Of a stretch of 64,000 nucleotides of DNA, positions 17,901 to 28,200 are shown one piece after another (the stretch's first letter is position 1; each line of letters opens with the position of its first letter). Below the pieces are notes generated by a model. It ran no database searches. It saw only the letters and a list, made by a program, of their open reading frames with translations, and had not been told where the DNA came from. The position numbers were made by a program, and so were the translations under genes. The stretch is from CAYRPN01 sp964426135 (GTDB lineage: Bacteria > Planctomycetota > Phycisphaerae > Phycisphaerales > Phycisphaeraceae), in assembly GCA_964426135.1 (NCBI GenBank), contig CAYRPN010000009.1, forward strand, positions 12,159 to 76,158, in the 5' to 3' direction.

Positions 17901-20721
17901 TCTTTGCTTCCTCCGCGCTAAGGGCGCGATCGAACAAGGCGAAGTGCGCCAACTGCCCACGCAGCGGCGCGAAGTTGTCGCTGCGAGCGCCGAGAAAGAA
18001 GCTCGCAACGCCCGGCGATGTGACCTCCATGTCGCCGTCGATCAGCGCCTTTTCCAGTCCATCCAAATAGACGCGCACGCGTTTGCCGTCGCGGATGTAG
18101 ACCACATGGTTCCACGTGCCCGGCGGGATCACGGTGGAGCCGACGAGCACCTGATCCTGGGCGTTGCCGTTGAAGACGATCAGCCTGCCGGTGAAGTCCG
18201 CGCGGTAGGTGCCGCCGATGCCCAGGTGATCGCCGGGCGCCATCTTGTCGCCGTCGGGGCCGCGCGAGAAGAGATAAGCCGTCACCGGCGCGGCATCGTT
18301 GGGCGTTTCATTGCGGAACCAGAGCGAAACGCTGAAGGCATCGGCGAGTTTGTCGGCCTTGCCTTGCAGCCGGCCGGCGTTGAAGGTGCCAAAGGCGTCG
18401 GCCGCGTGCTTCACGTCGCCTTGAGCTTTCAGATCCTGGTGCGGCGCATCCAGCGGCGCATGCACGACCGGCTTCAGGTCCGTGATCGCCTTGCCGTAAT
18501 CGGCGGGCAGCTTCAGAGGACCGGCTCGCACGGCACTCTCGCGCTGCTGGCGGTCCCGCTCAACGGCTTCGGCGGCGCGCTGTTCGACAAGCCCCGACGC
18601 CTTCCAGAATGCGCCAATCTCGGCGCCGGTCAGCGCCCGGCTGAACACCGCGATCTCATCGAGTTTGCCCTGCACGCCCGGTCCGAATCGCAGTTGCTTG
18701 CCCGGCCCTTGCGCCGGCAACACCAGCGTGATGTCAGGCTTCTCACCGCCATCCACATGCAGATGCACCTGATTGCCGTCGCGCACGAGCACAGCCATGT
18801 GCCAGTCATCTGCCGCCAGCATTTGCGAAGTGGACGCATCCTTGATCGCCAGCTTGACGCGATGATCCTTCCCCTGCCTGCACGCGAGCGCCTCGCCGCC
18901 GGGGCCGGTGACGAGATTGCCGCTGCGTTCGCTGGCGCCGCTGGGTTCGCCGAGCCAGAACCAGAGCAGGACGGAGTATTTGTCGCCAAGCCCATCGAGC
19001 TCCGCGTGCAGATCGCCGCCCGCCAGATGCACCGCGCGATTGAGTTGCGCCGGGCCGCTGAATTGCGAAGGCGCAAGCTTCTCGCCCGTGCCGGCGCCCG
19101 TGCCGGTGGCGACGCCGGGCAGGTACCACGCGAAGCCGTCGCTGAGCTGCGCGGCCGGCGCGCCGGCGACGGCGTTGGCTGCCGTGCGGCCGGCCAGGTC
19201 ATTGAGCCGCCAGTAGGCCGCGGGCTTGGCGTTGAGGATCGCCTGGGCATACGGCCCGTGCTCATCCGTCAGGTCGCGTCGCTTGCGGCCGGCGACTTCC
19301 TCCAGCGCCTGCAGCAGCGTTTCGACGATCTTCGGCTCCGCCTGCACCTCAAGGCCCGCCGTGCGCGCCGGCCAAGTCGTGTAACCGCCCAGCACGTGCT
19401 GCTCCGGCGGCGGGATGTAGCCCTCGGCCCCGTTGGCCAGTTCGATATTGAAATGCGAACCCAGCGGCGACTGCGCACGCAGCTTCAGGCCCGTGAGCGC
19501 GTAAACCTCGTTCGGCAGCGCGGCGATGCTCAGATCGCCGATGCGGATCGCCTGCAGAACGAGCGACGTCCGCTGCTTCTCATGCAGGTAGATCGCCTCG
19601 TGAGCATAAATATCCGGCAACTGCGTCGGCAGCTTGCTGCCCAGCGCCTCGACGCGCTTCTTCGCCCAGGCGAGCCGCTGCTCATCGGGCACGCGGTAGC
19701 CCAACGGCAGCGTCTTCTGCACCATGCCCAGGGTCGCGCGATCGTGCCAGGCGATCCGTTCGTAGGCCGTCAGCGCGCTTCGGGCGACGGACTCGCCGTA
19801 GCTGTCGAGCGTGATCGCCTTGCTCTTGGCGCCGTAGTCCATCCACATCAGGTCGCCGCTGGTGCCCTGCGTCATCGCGGCGACGAACGGCCCCTCGCTC
19901 GATGGCTGGCCCAGCAGCTTCGCCACATGCCGGCTGAACACGCCGAAGTAGTCCGCCGACAGCAGCGGGGAACCGAAGTAATGCTGCGAGTAGTTGGCGA
20001 AGAACGCCATCGGCTTGCCGTCGAGCGTCCGCGCCGCCAGCACGCTGAGCGTCGGGTCCACCGGTCCCGAAGGCCCGATCACCGCAGCGCTCAAATAGCC
20101 CGGGTGCATATTGGCGCGCATCGTCGCGCTGCCGAAGGGATCCGTGCCGACGCTGTCGGCGCGGCGAATCCACCGGCGGTTGTGCGTGTGGGCCCAGTCG
20201 TCGACCGACGCCCAGCCGATGCGAGCCGGCTGCAGATTCTTCGCCGCCGCGATGATCGACTCGGCGATCTTCCCGGGCAGCCACGCGACGTAATCCGGAT
20301 CGGCCCGGCTGCCCAGGCAACCCATCGCCGAGACGCCGCTGTGCGTGTGCGTCGCACAGATCATCATCCGCTCAGCGCCGATGCCCGTCTCCTTCGCTGC
20401 GATCGCCTTGGCCCGATCGATCAAATCCTGCGGCATCATGCAGGTGTCGACCACGCAGAGCACGATCGTCGTCGCCCCGTCATCGAACACCACGCTGCGG
20501 GCGTAAAGGCGATCCACCGCCTGATTCGCCGATCGCTCCGTGAACATGGCGTTCACGCGGACGGGGAACTTCACCGGCGTGACGTCCGACACCGCCGCGC
20601 CGGCCCGGAACCCACCCGTGCCCTGACGCGGAGCAGACGCATCCTGCGCCGCGACGGACGCCATCAAGCAATACGCGGCCAGCGCACCCAACATCGCCGC
20701 AGCGGGCTTCAAACGGAACAT
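14959..20721 (-). CDS. neutral ceramidase-like / LamG / PVC membrane-bound dehydrogenase / HEAT / cytochrome c fusion
   Basis: 1,920 residues from the ATG at 20721, which has GGGAGG five bases upstream and begins a clear signal peptide (to about A-S-V-A-A-Q). Residues about 30-470 resemble neutral/alkaline non-lysosomal ceramidase N-terminal domains, with C-A-T-H-T-H-S-G as the metal/active-site segment. Two concanavalin/LamG-like domains follow (about 510-700 and 770-960). From about 1000 comes the PVC-type putative membrane-bound dehydrogenase beta-propeller (V-P-V-G-F-R-V-E-L-A-A; D-S-D-G-D-G-R), then HEAT-like repeats, then a cytochrome c domain with C-M-V-C-H (C-x-x-C-H) near 1790 and a C-terminal heme-binding PVC tail. 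It is predicted to act in the periplasm or at the cell surface. Enzymatic substrates are not known; ceramide hydrolysis should not be assumed. Confidence 0.85.
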   Translation of the reverse strand: MFRLKPAAAMLGALAAYCLMASVAAQDASAPRQGTGGFRAGAAVSDVTPVKFPVRVNAMFTERSANQAVDRLYARSVVFDDGATTIVLCVVDTCMMPQDLIDRAKAIAAKETGIGAERMMICATHTHSGVSAMGCLGSRADPDYVAWLPGKIAESIIAAAKNLQPARIGWASVDDWAHTHNRRWIRRADSVGTDPFGSATMRANMHPGYLSAAVIGPSGPVDPTLSVLAARTLDGKPMAFFANYSQHYFGSPLLSADYFGVFSRHVAKLLGQPSSEGPFVAAMTQGTSGDLMWMDYGAKSKAITLDSYGESVARSALTAYERIAWHDRATLGMVQKTLPLGYRVPDEQRLAWAKKRVEALGSKLPTQLPDIYAHEAIYLHEKQRTSLVLQAIRIGDLSIAALPNEVYALTGLKLRAQSPLGSHFNIELANGAEGYIPPPEQHVLGGYTTWPARTAGLEVQAEPKIVETLLQALEEVAGRKRRDLTDEHGPYAQAILNAKPAAYWRLNDLAGRTAANAVAGAPAAQLSDGFAWYLPGVATGTGAGTGEKLAPSQFSGPAQLNRAVHLAGGDLHAELDGLGDKYSVLLWFWLGEPSGASERSGNLVTGPGGEALACRQGKDHRVKLAIKDASTSQMLAADDWHMAVLVRDGNQVHLHVDGGEKPDITLVLPAQGPGKQLRFGPGVQGKLDEIAVFSRALTGAEIGAFWKASGLVEQRAAEAVERDRQQRESAVRAGPLKLPADYGKAITDLKPVVHAPLDAPHQDLKAQGDVKHAADAFGTFNAGRLQGKADKLADAFSVSLWFRNETPNDAAPVTAYLFSRGPDGDKMAPGDHLGIGGTYRADFTGRLIVFNGNAQDQVLVGSTVIPPGTWNHVVYIRDGKRVRVYLDGLEKALIDGDMEVTSPGVASFFLGARSDNFAPLRGQLAHFALFDRALSAEEAKKLHTASGQPVGKPESAATPTAAPAPASLPLSPEESLRKIHVPVGFRVELAAAEPLLLDPVAFDWDDRGRLWVVEMADYPMGMDGKGKPGGRVRILEDSDADGRYDKSTLFAQGLNFPTGILTWRDGAIVTAAPNILLLRDSDGDGRADEQRVLVSGLQEGNQQLRANGLRWGLDNWVHVAIGGHYLGYGSSLRLKSTVSGQEVHVGSRDFRFRPDTGELEPQSGPTQFGGNRDNWGRWFGNQNSNPLWHYVLPDHYLRQNPHYGTARTLVQLLTPPNPPVFPASTPEKRFHSFGEAGHFTSACSAMIYRDRLLFPAEEIHAFVCEPFHNLVQHARLKDHGVTFTAARVDHESKFDFFASEDRWCRPVMVREGPDGALWVADMYRYMIEHPDWLPKEGKAELLPHYRHGDDRGRLYRISRDGMPAFRPLRLDKMDVAQLVAALDVSNGWQRDKAHQVLLWRGDKAAVEPLRQLVTRSENPLARLHALCVLDGLGELPPALVAAALEDRSDGVRENALRLAETRFTPAVLAAACRLTEDPDAKVRLQLAFSLGASTDALAGETLGRLLVSGAGEEMLVAAVMSSATPHLRTLASVVASAEGYWESGLVAPLMSVALGQGNRDALAQLLAPVFIVSGPRYSARQLAAFGRLLDSLAQRNSSLAKLRGNTDDALSRLIDKASALLEQAQSTAKDASLSAEERIAATAIIARDPAVRDQAVAMLAGWLEPKHPVEAQAAAIRALGAIAAPQAPEVFAKAWPSSAPAARQAMLTAWLAREAWALDLVRRLSAGQVPAASIDTVQRARLIKHESKRVRDEAAKVFATATSAARGKVVDAYRPALLLKGDPVKGAEIYRAACMVCHQRGSEGRNVGPDLASVVEHPPEKLLANILDPSSDIQPGYHAYTCTLTDGEQIYGLIASETASSVTMKLADGSVKVVLRNQIDSLRSQNLSLMPDGLEAAIPQQGMADLIAFLRQSLRKAASP

Positions 20722-21165
20722 GACGACCTCCCTGTTTCTCACAGCCCCCTGCCGGACCGAATCGCGATGCATCATGTTCACATCCTAACCGGCCCCCCTC
20801 GATTCTCGCTGCCGCGGCCCGCCGCCAGCGAAGGTTCAGAACTCCGCGCGCTGCCCGTGTCCTTCAGCCGATCCGCCCACGAAGCTCGGCCCCCAGTGCC
20901 GCAGCTGGCCGCCCCTGGGCGGGCAACCGCACCCGCCGCCCCCATCCACAGCCACCCCAAGTGGCCGGCCACACACCCCCGGGGGTCCAAAACCAAAGCT
21001 AACTCAAAAAATCACAATCACTTATGTTTTTCCTGCCACAAAGGTAGGACACTTTCCGGCCATCTCTGAATGGGTTCCGCCCGTCAAGCAGGTTTCGATT
21101 CGACCAGCGGGGAGTTCCAATCATCTCTTCGGGCTCGTTGCATCCGCAAGGCGAATGCTTGTCCC
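20722..21165. other. intergenic region upstream of the large dehydrogenase
   Basis: About 440 bases without a supportable gene. It should contain the minus-strand promoter of the 1,920-residue protein. Pyrimidine-rich and GC-rich stretches are present; no clear -10/-35 pair or repeat was seen. Confidence 0.35.
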
Positions 21166-21558
21166 CTACAGCTTCTTCGACAGCAGATCGTATACCCACA
21201 CAAGACAGCCGCCGGCCTCCAGCGCCACCTGCAACGGAGTACCGTCACGGGTCAGGCGGTCGATGAGCCGGGGCAACGACGCCGCATCCGCGGGAATCTT
21301 TTCGTTGGCCGTCTCGTCGCCCGCCGCATCGAGCAGGCTGTAGCGGATCATCTTCTTGTGCAGATCCAGACCCAACGTCAAGCCCTTGAACCGAACCCGC
21401 TTCGCTGTAGCTTCTTCATCTGGTTTCCTTTCTGATCTCGTCTCGGGATTCCATGTGCCTGGGACAACCGAACACTCGGCTAAGTACAGCCTTTCATTGA
21501 AAAGGGTGCAATCTCCGGGTGGCTGGGGCTGAGGCTCGGCGAAGCCCCGGCCGAACAA
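21166..21558 (-). pseudogene. IS110-family transposase, N-terminal fragment
   Basis: The recognisable part is T-L-G-L-D-L-H-K-K, with the first catalytic Asp of the DEDD transposase domain, through V-A-L-E-A-G-G-C-L-V-W-V-Y-D-L-L, which matches the start of IS110-type Piv/MooV transposases. The frame stops shortly after, at 21166, so about two thirds of a 350-400 residue transposase is missing. The residues before about 55 are not transposase-like and the true start is probably inside the given range. No partner half is present nearby, so it is inactive. Confidence 0.7.
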
Positions 21559-21606
21559 GGTGCAGGGTCATCTGGGCCGGGGCTTACGCGGACTCCAGCC
21601 CCAGCC
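21531..21606. repeat. GGCTGGGGCT palindrome
   Basis: GGCTGGGGCTGAGGC and GAAGCCCCGGCC are mirrored by GGCCGGGGCTTACGC and CAGCCCCAGCC after about 25 bases, so the whole region can form a long stem. It adjoins the transposase fragment. Confidence 0.6.
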
Positions 21607-21662
21607 TCCCAATTCCCCGATTCCCCAATTCGATCCCTCTATTGTGAAACGTTGTACTAAGG

Positions 21663-21862
21663 ATCGTGACCGAGATAACTTCCCGATCCTCGTCCAACTG
21701 ACCGGGTTAGGTTTTCTAAAGAAATGAGGAAACGAGGAAAGCAGGAACAGACGAAATTCAGGCGATTGACGAACTCTGAGTCTGTTCCTCATTTCCTCTT
21801 TTCCTGCTCTCCTAATGACAATTCCGGCGTCTGACTTCGGGAAGTTATTTCGATCCCATTCC
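21663..21862. repeat. family I element with a different core, copy f
   Basis: The outer ends GACCGAGATAACTTCCCGA and TCGGGAAGTTATTTCGATCCC are the terminal sequences of family I, but the interior lacks the GGCGGGCTTGCC hairpins and instead has an AGGAAA-rich inverted repeat (GAGGAAA...CAGGAACAGA and TCTGTTCCTCATTTCCTC). Confidence 0.6.
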
Positions 21863-22055
21863 CAAGCCCGTACATCGCACACGGAAAGGAACCCATTCAC
21901 AACATCACTTTGGGCGGCTTCCCAGCCGCGCGCGTTCTTGCGCCGTCAAGAGCCCAGTCGTGTCAAAGAACAACGCGGCCTCAAGAGACAGGCCGCGGGC
22001 AACACTACCTTACATTGACCAATCGACGCGGGAAGTTACGCGCTGACCGTCCTTG

Positions 22056-22278
22056 AGGAATGGGGCCGAAACACCTTCGCGGGTCGTACTCCCCATTTAG
22101 CCGGCGGGCTTGCCCGCCGAGGTCATCCAGTCGCGGCGCCACGTCGTTTCGCTCATTCGCATCGGGCCGCCGGCGCGGTGAAACCGAAACGGCGCGGAGT
22201 CCGGGGGGCCGCGGCGGGCAAGCCCGCCGGCTAAATGGGGGACCGCCAATTCAGGAAGTTGTTTTCGCTCCGATTCCT
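22056..22278. repeat. family I palindromic element, copy c
   Basis: Outer ends AGGAATGGGGCCGAAACACC and AAGTTGTTTTCGCTCCGATTCCT, inner inward-facing ATTTAGCCGGCGGGCTTGCC copies, and a core sharing CAGTCGCGGCGC and TTCGCATC(G/A)GGCC with the copy near 40500. It ends 20 bases from the stop codon of the giant minus-strand gene. Confidence 0.75.
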
Positions 22279-22297
22279 GAATGCCGAGGCAACCCGT

Positions 22298-25200
22298 TCA
22301 CTCGATCGCCGGCGGCAGGGTTTGGTTCAGCCTGCGGCGCATGATCGCGTAGTCCAGGGCGTCGATTCGGCCGTCGCCGTTGAAGTCGAACGCGGCGTCG
22401 TACCGGCTGCTGCCGATGGTGGAGAGATAGCGGGCGTTGAAGAGAGCCATATCGGTCGTCCTCTCCACGAGGCCGTCGCCGTTGAAGTCGCCCTGGAGGC
22501 GGTGGAAGTTGAAGCGATGGATGCCGTCGGCGGTGCCGTCGCCATCCACGAGCGCGCTGCCGCCGTCAATCGCGGCGATCAGGCTCGTGTCCAGCCGCAA
22601 CTGGTGCACGCCGTCCTGCAGCAACGTCACGCTGCCGCCGCCGAAGCCGTCCGTGGTCAGGTCGATGCGGAGGGACCGGTTCGCGGCACTGAACTGGAAG
22701 CGATTGGCGGTCAGCACGACGTCCTGGCCGGTGGAGGTGTTGCGCAGCTTGATGGCGTCAACGATCTGGCCGCTGTCGATCAGCGCCTGGATATTCGCGT
22801 CGGCGGTGAACTGGATTTCGAGCCGGTCGATATTCGACCGCTGGGCGGCCCCGTCGTTCACCACGATGTTCTGCACCGCCAGCACCACGTTCGAATCGTC
22901 ATTCACAATCACCGCCTGGCCCGAGCCGTCCGCCACCGTGGCATTGCCCGTGCTCTGCACGTTGAGGCGGAAGGTCTCGTCAGGTTCGAACGCCGTGTCG
23001 CCGTTCACGAGCACGCTCACCGTCTGCGTGAGCAGGCCGGTGGGGTTGAAGGTGAGCGTGGTGCTCACCGGCTGGTAATCGTTGTTGGCAACGGTCGCGC
23101 TGCCGTCCTGCGTGGCGACCTGCACGGTGACGACCTCGTCCGACGCGTTGCTGAGCGTGACGTTGAACACCGCCGGCGTCGCGCCGCTGTTGCCCTCGGT
23201 GATGTTGCCCGCGTCGGTGATGGTGACGGTGGGCCTGCTGTCGTCGTTGACGATCGTGCCAACGCCTTCGCTGTCGGTGATGCCGGAGGAATTGGTCGCG
23301 CCGGTCAGGACCATGCGGAAGGTCTGATCCGATTCGAACTTGGTGTCGCCGCGCACGAACGCAACCGCCGCCAGTTCCGTCTGGCCCGGATTGAAGACGA
23401 TGGGCAGGTTGCTCACGGGGGTGTAATCGTTGTCCGCGCTGGTCGCGCTGCCGTCGGCGGTCGATGCGTTCACGGAGACGATCTCGTCGCTCGGATTGCT
23501 CAGGCGAATCGTGAAGAGCGCCGGCGTCGTGCCAAGGTTGCCTTCGGTCACGTTGCCCGCATCCTCGATCGTGATGGTGGGCCGCTGATCGTCGTTGCGG
23601 ATCGTGCCCTTGCCCTGTGGATCGGCGAATGTGGCGCCGACGGGATTGGACAGGTTCACGAAGAAATCCTGGTCCTGCTCGAACTTGGTGTCGGTAAAGA
23701 CGGTCACCGAGACGGTTGCGAACTGACTGCCGGGCGTGAACGTGATCGTGCCGGACTTGGCGAGATAATCGCCATCGGCCGTCGTGGCCGAACCATCGAC
23801 CGTGGCGAAATCGACCGTGATGGTTTGGGTCGCCGGCTGGCTCAGTTCGACAAGGAAATTGAAATTGCGCGACGGTACGAGCAACGAAAGTTCATCCAAG
23901 GTCACATCGCTGATGCTGATCGTCGGAACGTCGTCATCGATGATCGTGCCGACGCCGAAGCCGAGGCCGGACACAGTGGCGTTGATCATCGGAAGCGTGG
24001 CGGCGAGGGCGAAGGTTTCGTTGCCTTCCACGACATCGTCGCCGCGGACGGTGTAGACGACATTCTTCGTTGTGGGCCCGCCAGGCACAAAGGCGATGGT
24101 GATCGGCCCGCCGTCGTAATCGCGGTTGGCGCCGGAGCCGGTCGCGGTCTGGTCGAGCGTGTCGAGCGTGATCGTGGCGGCCAGATCGGTCTCGCCGGAG
24201 ATGGAGACGGGGAACGACAGGCCCGTGATCTCGCCTGCGTCGCCTTCGAGCACGCTGGCGTTGCCGATGGTGATCACCGGCGCCGCGTCGTCATTGATAA
24301 TCGTGCCGATGGCCACGTCCGTGGGAAGCACCGCCTGGCCGAAGACGAGGAACGGCTCGACCGTGACCGTCTCACTAAGTTCGAATCGATTGTCGCCGAT
24401 CGTGCGCACCCGCACCGTGCCGGTCGTGGCGCCTGCCGGAATGGTCGCGCCTACCGCGTCGGTGTAGTCGCTCTCGCTGACCGCCGACCCGCCCAGGATG
24501 ACGCCGATCCCGATCGCCTCATGGCTCGGATGCGACAGCGTCACGTTGAAGACCAGATCATTGCTTTCGCCGTTGTTGCCCTCAAGCACCGACGCGTTGG
24601 AAATCGTGACGGTCGGCGGAGCGTCGTCGTTGATGATCGTGCCCACGGCTGAACCGTCGGCGATCGTCGCGTTGGTCGCGCTGGTGATCGTCGCCAGCAC
24701 GGTCTCGTCGAGTTCGAAGATGTTGTCGTCGATGACTCGAACGGGGAAGAGTACGCTCGTGGAGCCGCCGGGAACGAACACGAAGCTCGACCCGAAATCG
24801 TCCGTCCAGTCGCTGCCTTCGGTGGCTGTGCCATTGCTGTAGGCGACCGACACCGTGACAGGAACCTTGATCGCCTTCGAAAGGGTGACGGGGAATCCGA
24901 GCGCGAAGGACGTGGTGCCGAAATTCTCAGGCCGCGACACGTCGCCGATCGAAACCGTCGGCTGTGCGTCGTCGTTGATGATCGTGCCGACGCCCGTGCC
25001 GTCGGCCACCGTCGCGCCGCTGCCGGCGACACCGGTGATCTGCACCTCAAGCGTCTCGTCGAACTCGAAGAAATCATCGCCGACCAACTGCACCGACACC
25101 TGCTGCGTCGTCGGCCCGCCGGGCGTGAAGATCAGGAACGTATTCAGCGGCAGGTAGTCATCATCCGCCGTGGTCGCCGTGCCGTTGAAGCTGCTCAGGT

Positions 25201-28200
25201 TCACCGTCATCAGCTCCGTGGGCGGCGCGGAGAGCGACACGTTGAACACGATGGTGCCGTTGTCGCCGACGTTGCCTTCGACGGACTGACCGTCGCTGAT
25301 GGAAACGGTCAGGCCGTCGTCATTGAGAATCGTGCCGGTGCCTTCGCCCGCGTCGCCGGCGGCGATGACCGCGTTGGCGGCGCCGCTGAGCGCGACGGTG
25401 AAGGTCTCGTTGGCTTCGAAGGTCGCGTCGGCGTTGACCAGCACGGTGAAGGTCTGCGACAGCGGGCCGCCGTTGACGAAGGTGAGCACCGTGCCGCCGT
25501 CGATGTAATCGCCGTCCGCCGCAGTGGCGCTGCCGTCGTTCACCTGCAGCGTGACCAGGACATCGCTCTGGCTGCCGTTGCTGAGCGTGACGGTGAAGGT
25601 GAACGCGGTGGTGCCGCCGGTGCCTTCGTTCTGTGTGACATCGTTGATCGAAATCGTGGGCAGCGGATCGTTGTCCTGAATCGTGACGATCGCCTGGCCG
25701 TCAGCGATCGTGCCGCCAACGGGACTGCTGAGGTTGACCAGGAAGCCTTCAAGATCCTCGCGAATGGTGTCGCCCAGGATGTTCACCGGCGTGGTGATCG
25801 AGGTCTGGCCTGGGTTGAACGTGACGGTTCGGCCGACGATGGCGCCAAAGTCCGAACCCGCCGTCGCGCCGCCGCTGACGGTGTCCACGACCACGCTCAC
25901 CGGGAAGGCGCTGGGGTTGCTCAGCGTCAGTTGCAGCAGTTCCACGCTCACGCCGTCAGTCTCGGTGACGGTTCTGTCGGCGATGCTGATGGCGGGCTGT
26001 GCGTCGTCATTGAAGATCGTGCCGACGCCCGTGTCATCGCCGAATACGCCGCCGACGAGATTCTTCAGCAGCACCGTCAGCGTCTCGTCAGCTTCGAACT
26101 TGTCGTCCTCGTTGGTCTGCACGGTCACCGTCTGCAGCAGCACGCCCGGCGCGATGGAGATCGGCTGATCGCCGAAGGAGACATAATCGCCGTCGGCTTC
26201 GGTGGCGCTGCCGTCGTTCGTCGATGCGGTCAGGGTGACCGTTTCGTCGGTCTCGTGGCTCAGTTCGATGGCGAACGTGAGCTGGTTGCCTTCGTTGTTG
26301 TTTGCGTTGCGGATGGTGACCGTCGGTCGCGCGTCGTCGTTGAGAATCGTGGCGACACCCGCGCCGTCGGCGATGACCGCGTTGGTCGGATCGCTCAGCG
26401 TGATGTTGAAGGTCTGATCCGCCTCGAACTTCGTGTCGCCCAGGACGCTCGCGCTGACCGTGCGCGTGGTCGAGCCGGGGGTGAACGTGACCAGCACGGG
26501 CGTGGCCGCGGTGTAATCCTCGGAAGTCGCCGAACCGTCGGTGATCGTCGCCAGCACGGTGATGGTCTGGCTGCTGGGGGCGCTGAGGGTGATCGTGAAA
26601 TCGAGCTTGGTGGAGCCGGCGTTGCCTTCGGCGATGGCGACGTCATTGACGGAAATCGTCGTGACGCCGTCGTCGTCGACGATGGTTCCCGTCGCGGGGC
26701 TTCCGCTGATTCCGCCCGCGTTGATCGCGCCGCTGAGTTCGACGGTGAAGGTCTCAGCCGTCTCGACCGTTCCGTCCTCGGTGGACGCGACGACCAACTG
26801 GGCGGTGCTTGCGCCCGGGGCGAAGACGATGGCTTGATTCGTGACGCCGGTGAAATCGGAACCGGCCGCCGCGATGCCATCGACCGTGGATGCCAGCACG
26901 CTCACCTGTTCATCGCTCAGGTTGCTCAGTGAAAGATTGAACGTCAGCGCATCGCCTTCGCTGGCCGACGCGCCGGTGATGGTGATCGTGGGACGCGCGT
27001 CGTCGTTGACGATGGTGCCGGTGGCGGGACTGCCGCTGGTGCCGGTGGCGTTGGTCTCGCCGCTAAGGGCGACGCTGAGCGTCTGATCCGCTTCGAACTT
27101 CGTGTCTTCAACTGTCTGCACGACGAACGACTGCGCTGTCACGCCGGGGTTGAACGTGATGAGCTGGCCGTTGACATCGGTGTAGTCGTTGTCAGCAACC
27201 GTCGCGGTGCCGTCGTTCACCGTCGCTTGCACGGTGACTGTTTCGTCGCTGGGGTTGCTCAACGTCAGGTTGAACGTGAGCGCATCGCCTTCGCTGGCCG
27301 ACGCGCCGGTGATGGTGATCGTGGGACGCGCGTCGTCGTTGACGATGGTGCCGGTGGCGGGGCTGCCGCTGGTGCCCGATGCGTTGGTCGCGCCGCTGAG
27401 CACCACGGAAACAGTCTGATCCGCTTCGAACTTCGTGTCCTCGATGGTCTGCACGACGAACTGCTGGCTGGTCACGCCGGGATTGAATGTGATGAGCTGG
27501 CCGTTGATGTCGGTGTAGTCGTTGTCGGCAACGGTCGCGGTGCCGTCGTTGACGGTGGCCAGGACGGTGACGACTTCGTCGCTGGGGTTGCTGAGCGTCA
27601 GGTTGAACGTGAGCGTATCGCCTTCGCTGGCCGACGCGCCGGTGATGGTGATCGTGGGACGCGCGTCGTCGTTGACGATGGTGCCGGTGGCGGGGCTGCC
27701 GCTGGTGCCCGATGCGTTGGTCGCGCCGCTGAGCACCACGGAAACAGTCTGATCCGCTTCGAACTTCGTGTCCTCGATGGTCTGCACGACGAACTGCTGG
27801 CTGGTCACGCCGGGATTGAATGTGATGAGCTGGCCGTTGATGTCGGTGTAGTCGTTGTCGGCAACGGTCGCGGTGCCGTCGTTGACGGTGGCCAGGACGG
27901 TGACGACTTCGTCGCTGGGGTTGCTGAGCGTCAGGTTGAACGTGAGCGTATCGCCTTCGCTGGCCGACGCGCCGGTGATGGTGATCGTGGGACGCGCGTC
28001 GTCGTTGACGATGGTGCCGGTGGCGTTGGTCTCGCCGCTGAGCACCACGGAAACAGTCTGGTCTGTTTCGAACTTCGCATCTTCGATGGTCTGCACGACG
28101 AACGACTGCGCTGTCACGCCGGGGTTGAACGTAATGAGCTGGCCGTTGACATCGGTGTAGTCGTTGTCAGCGACCGTCGCGGTGCCGTCGTTCACCGTCG

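Noticed and set aside
17893..21069. Open frame of 1,058 codons on the plus strand
   Set aside because: Antisense to the ceramidase-like/dehydrogenase gene, whose domains are clear; its own translation is Arg/His-rich without motifs.
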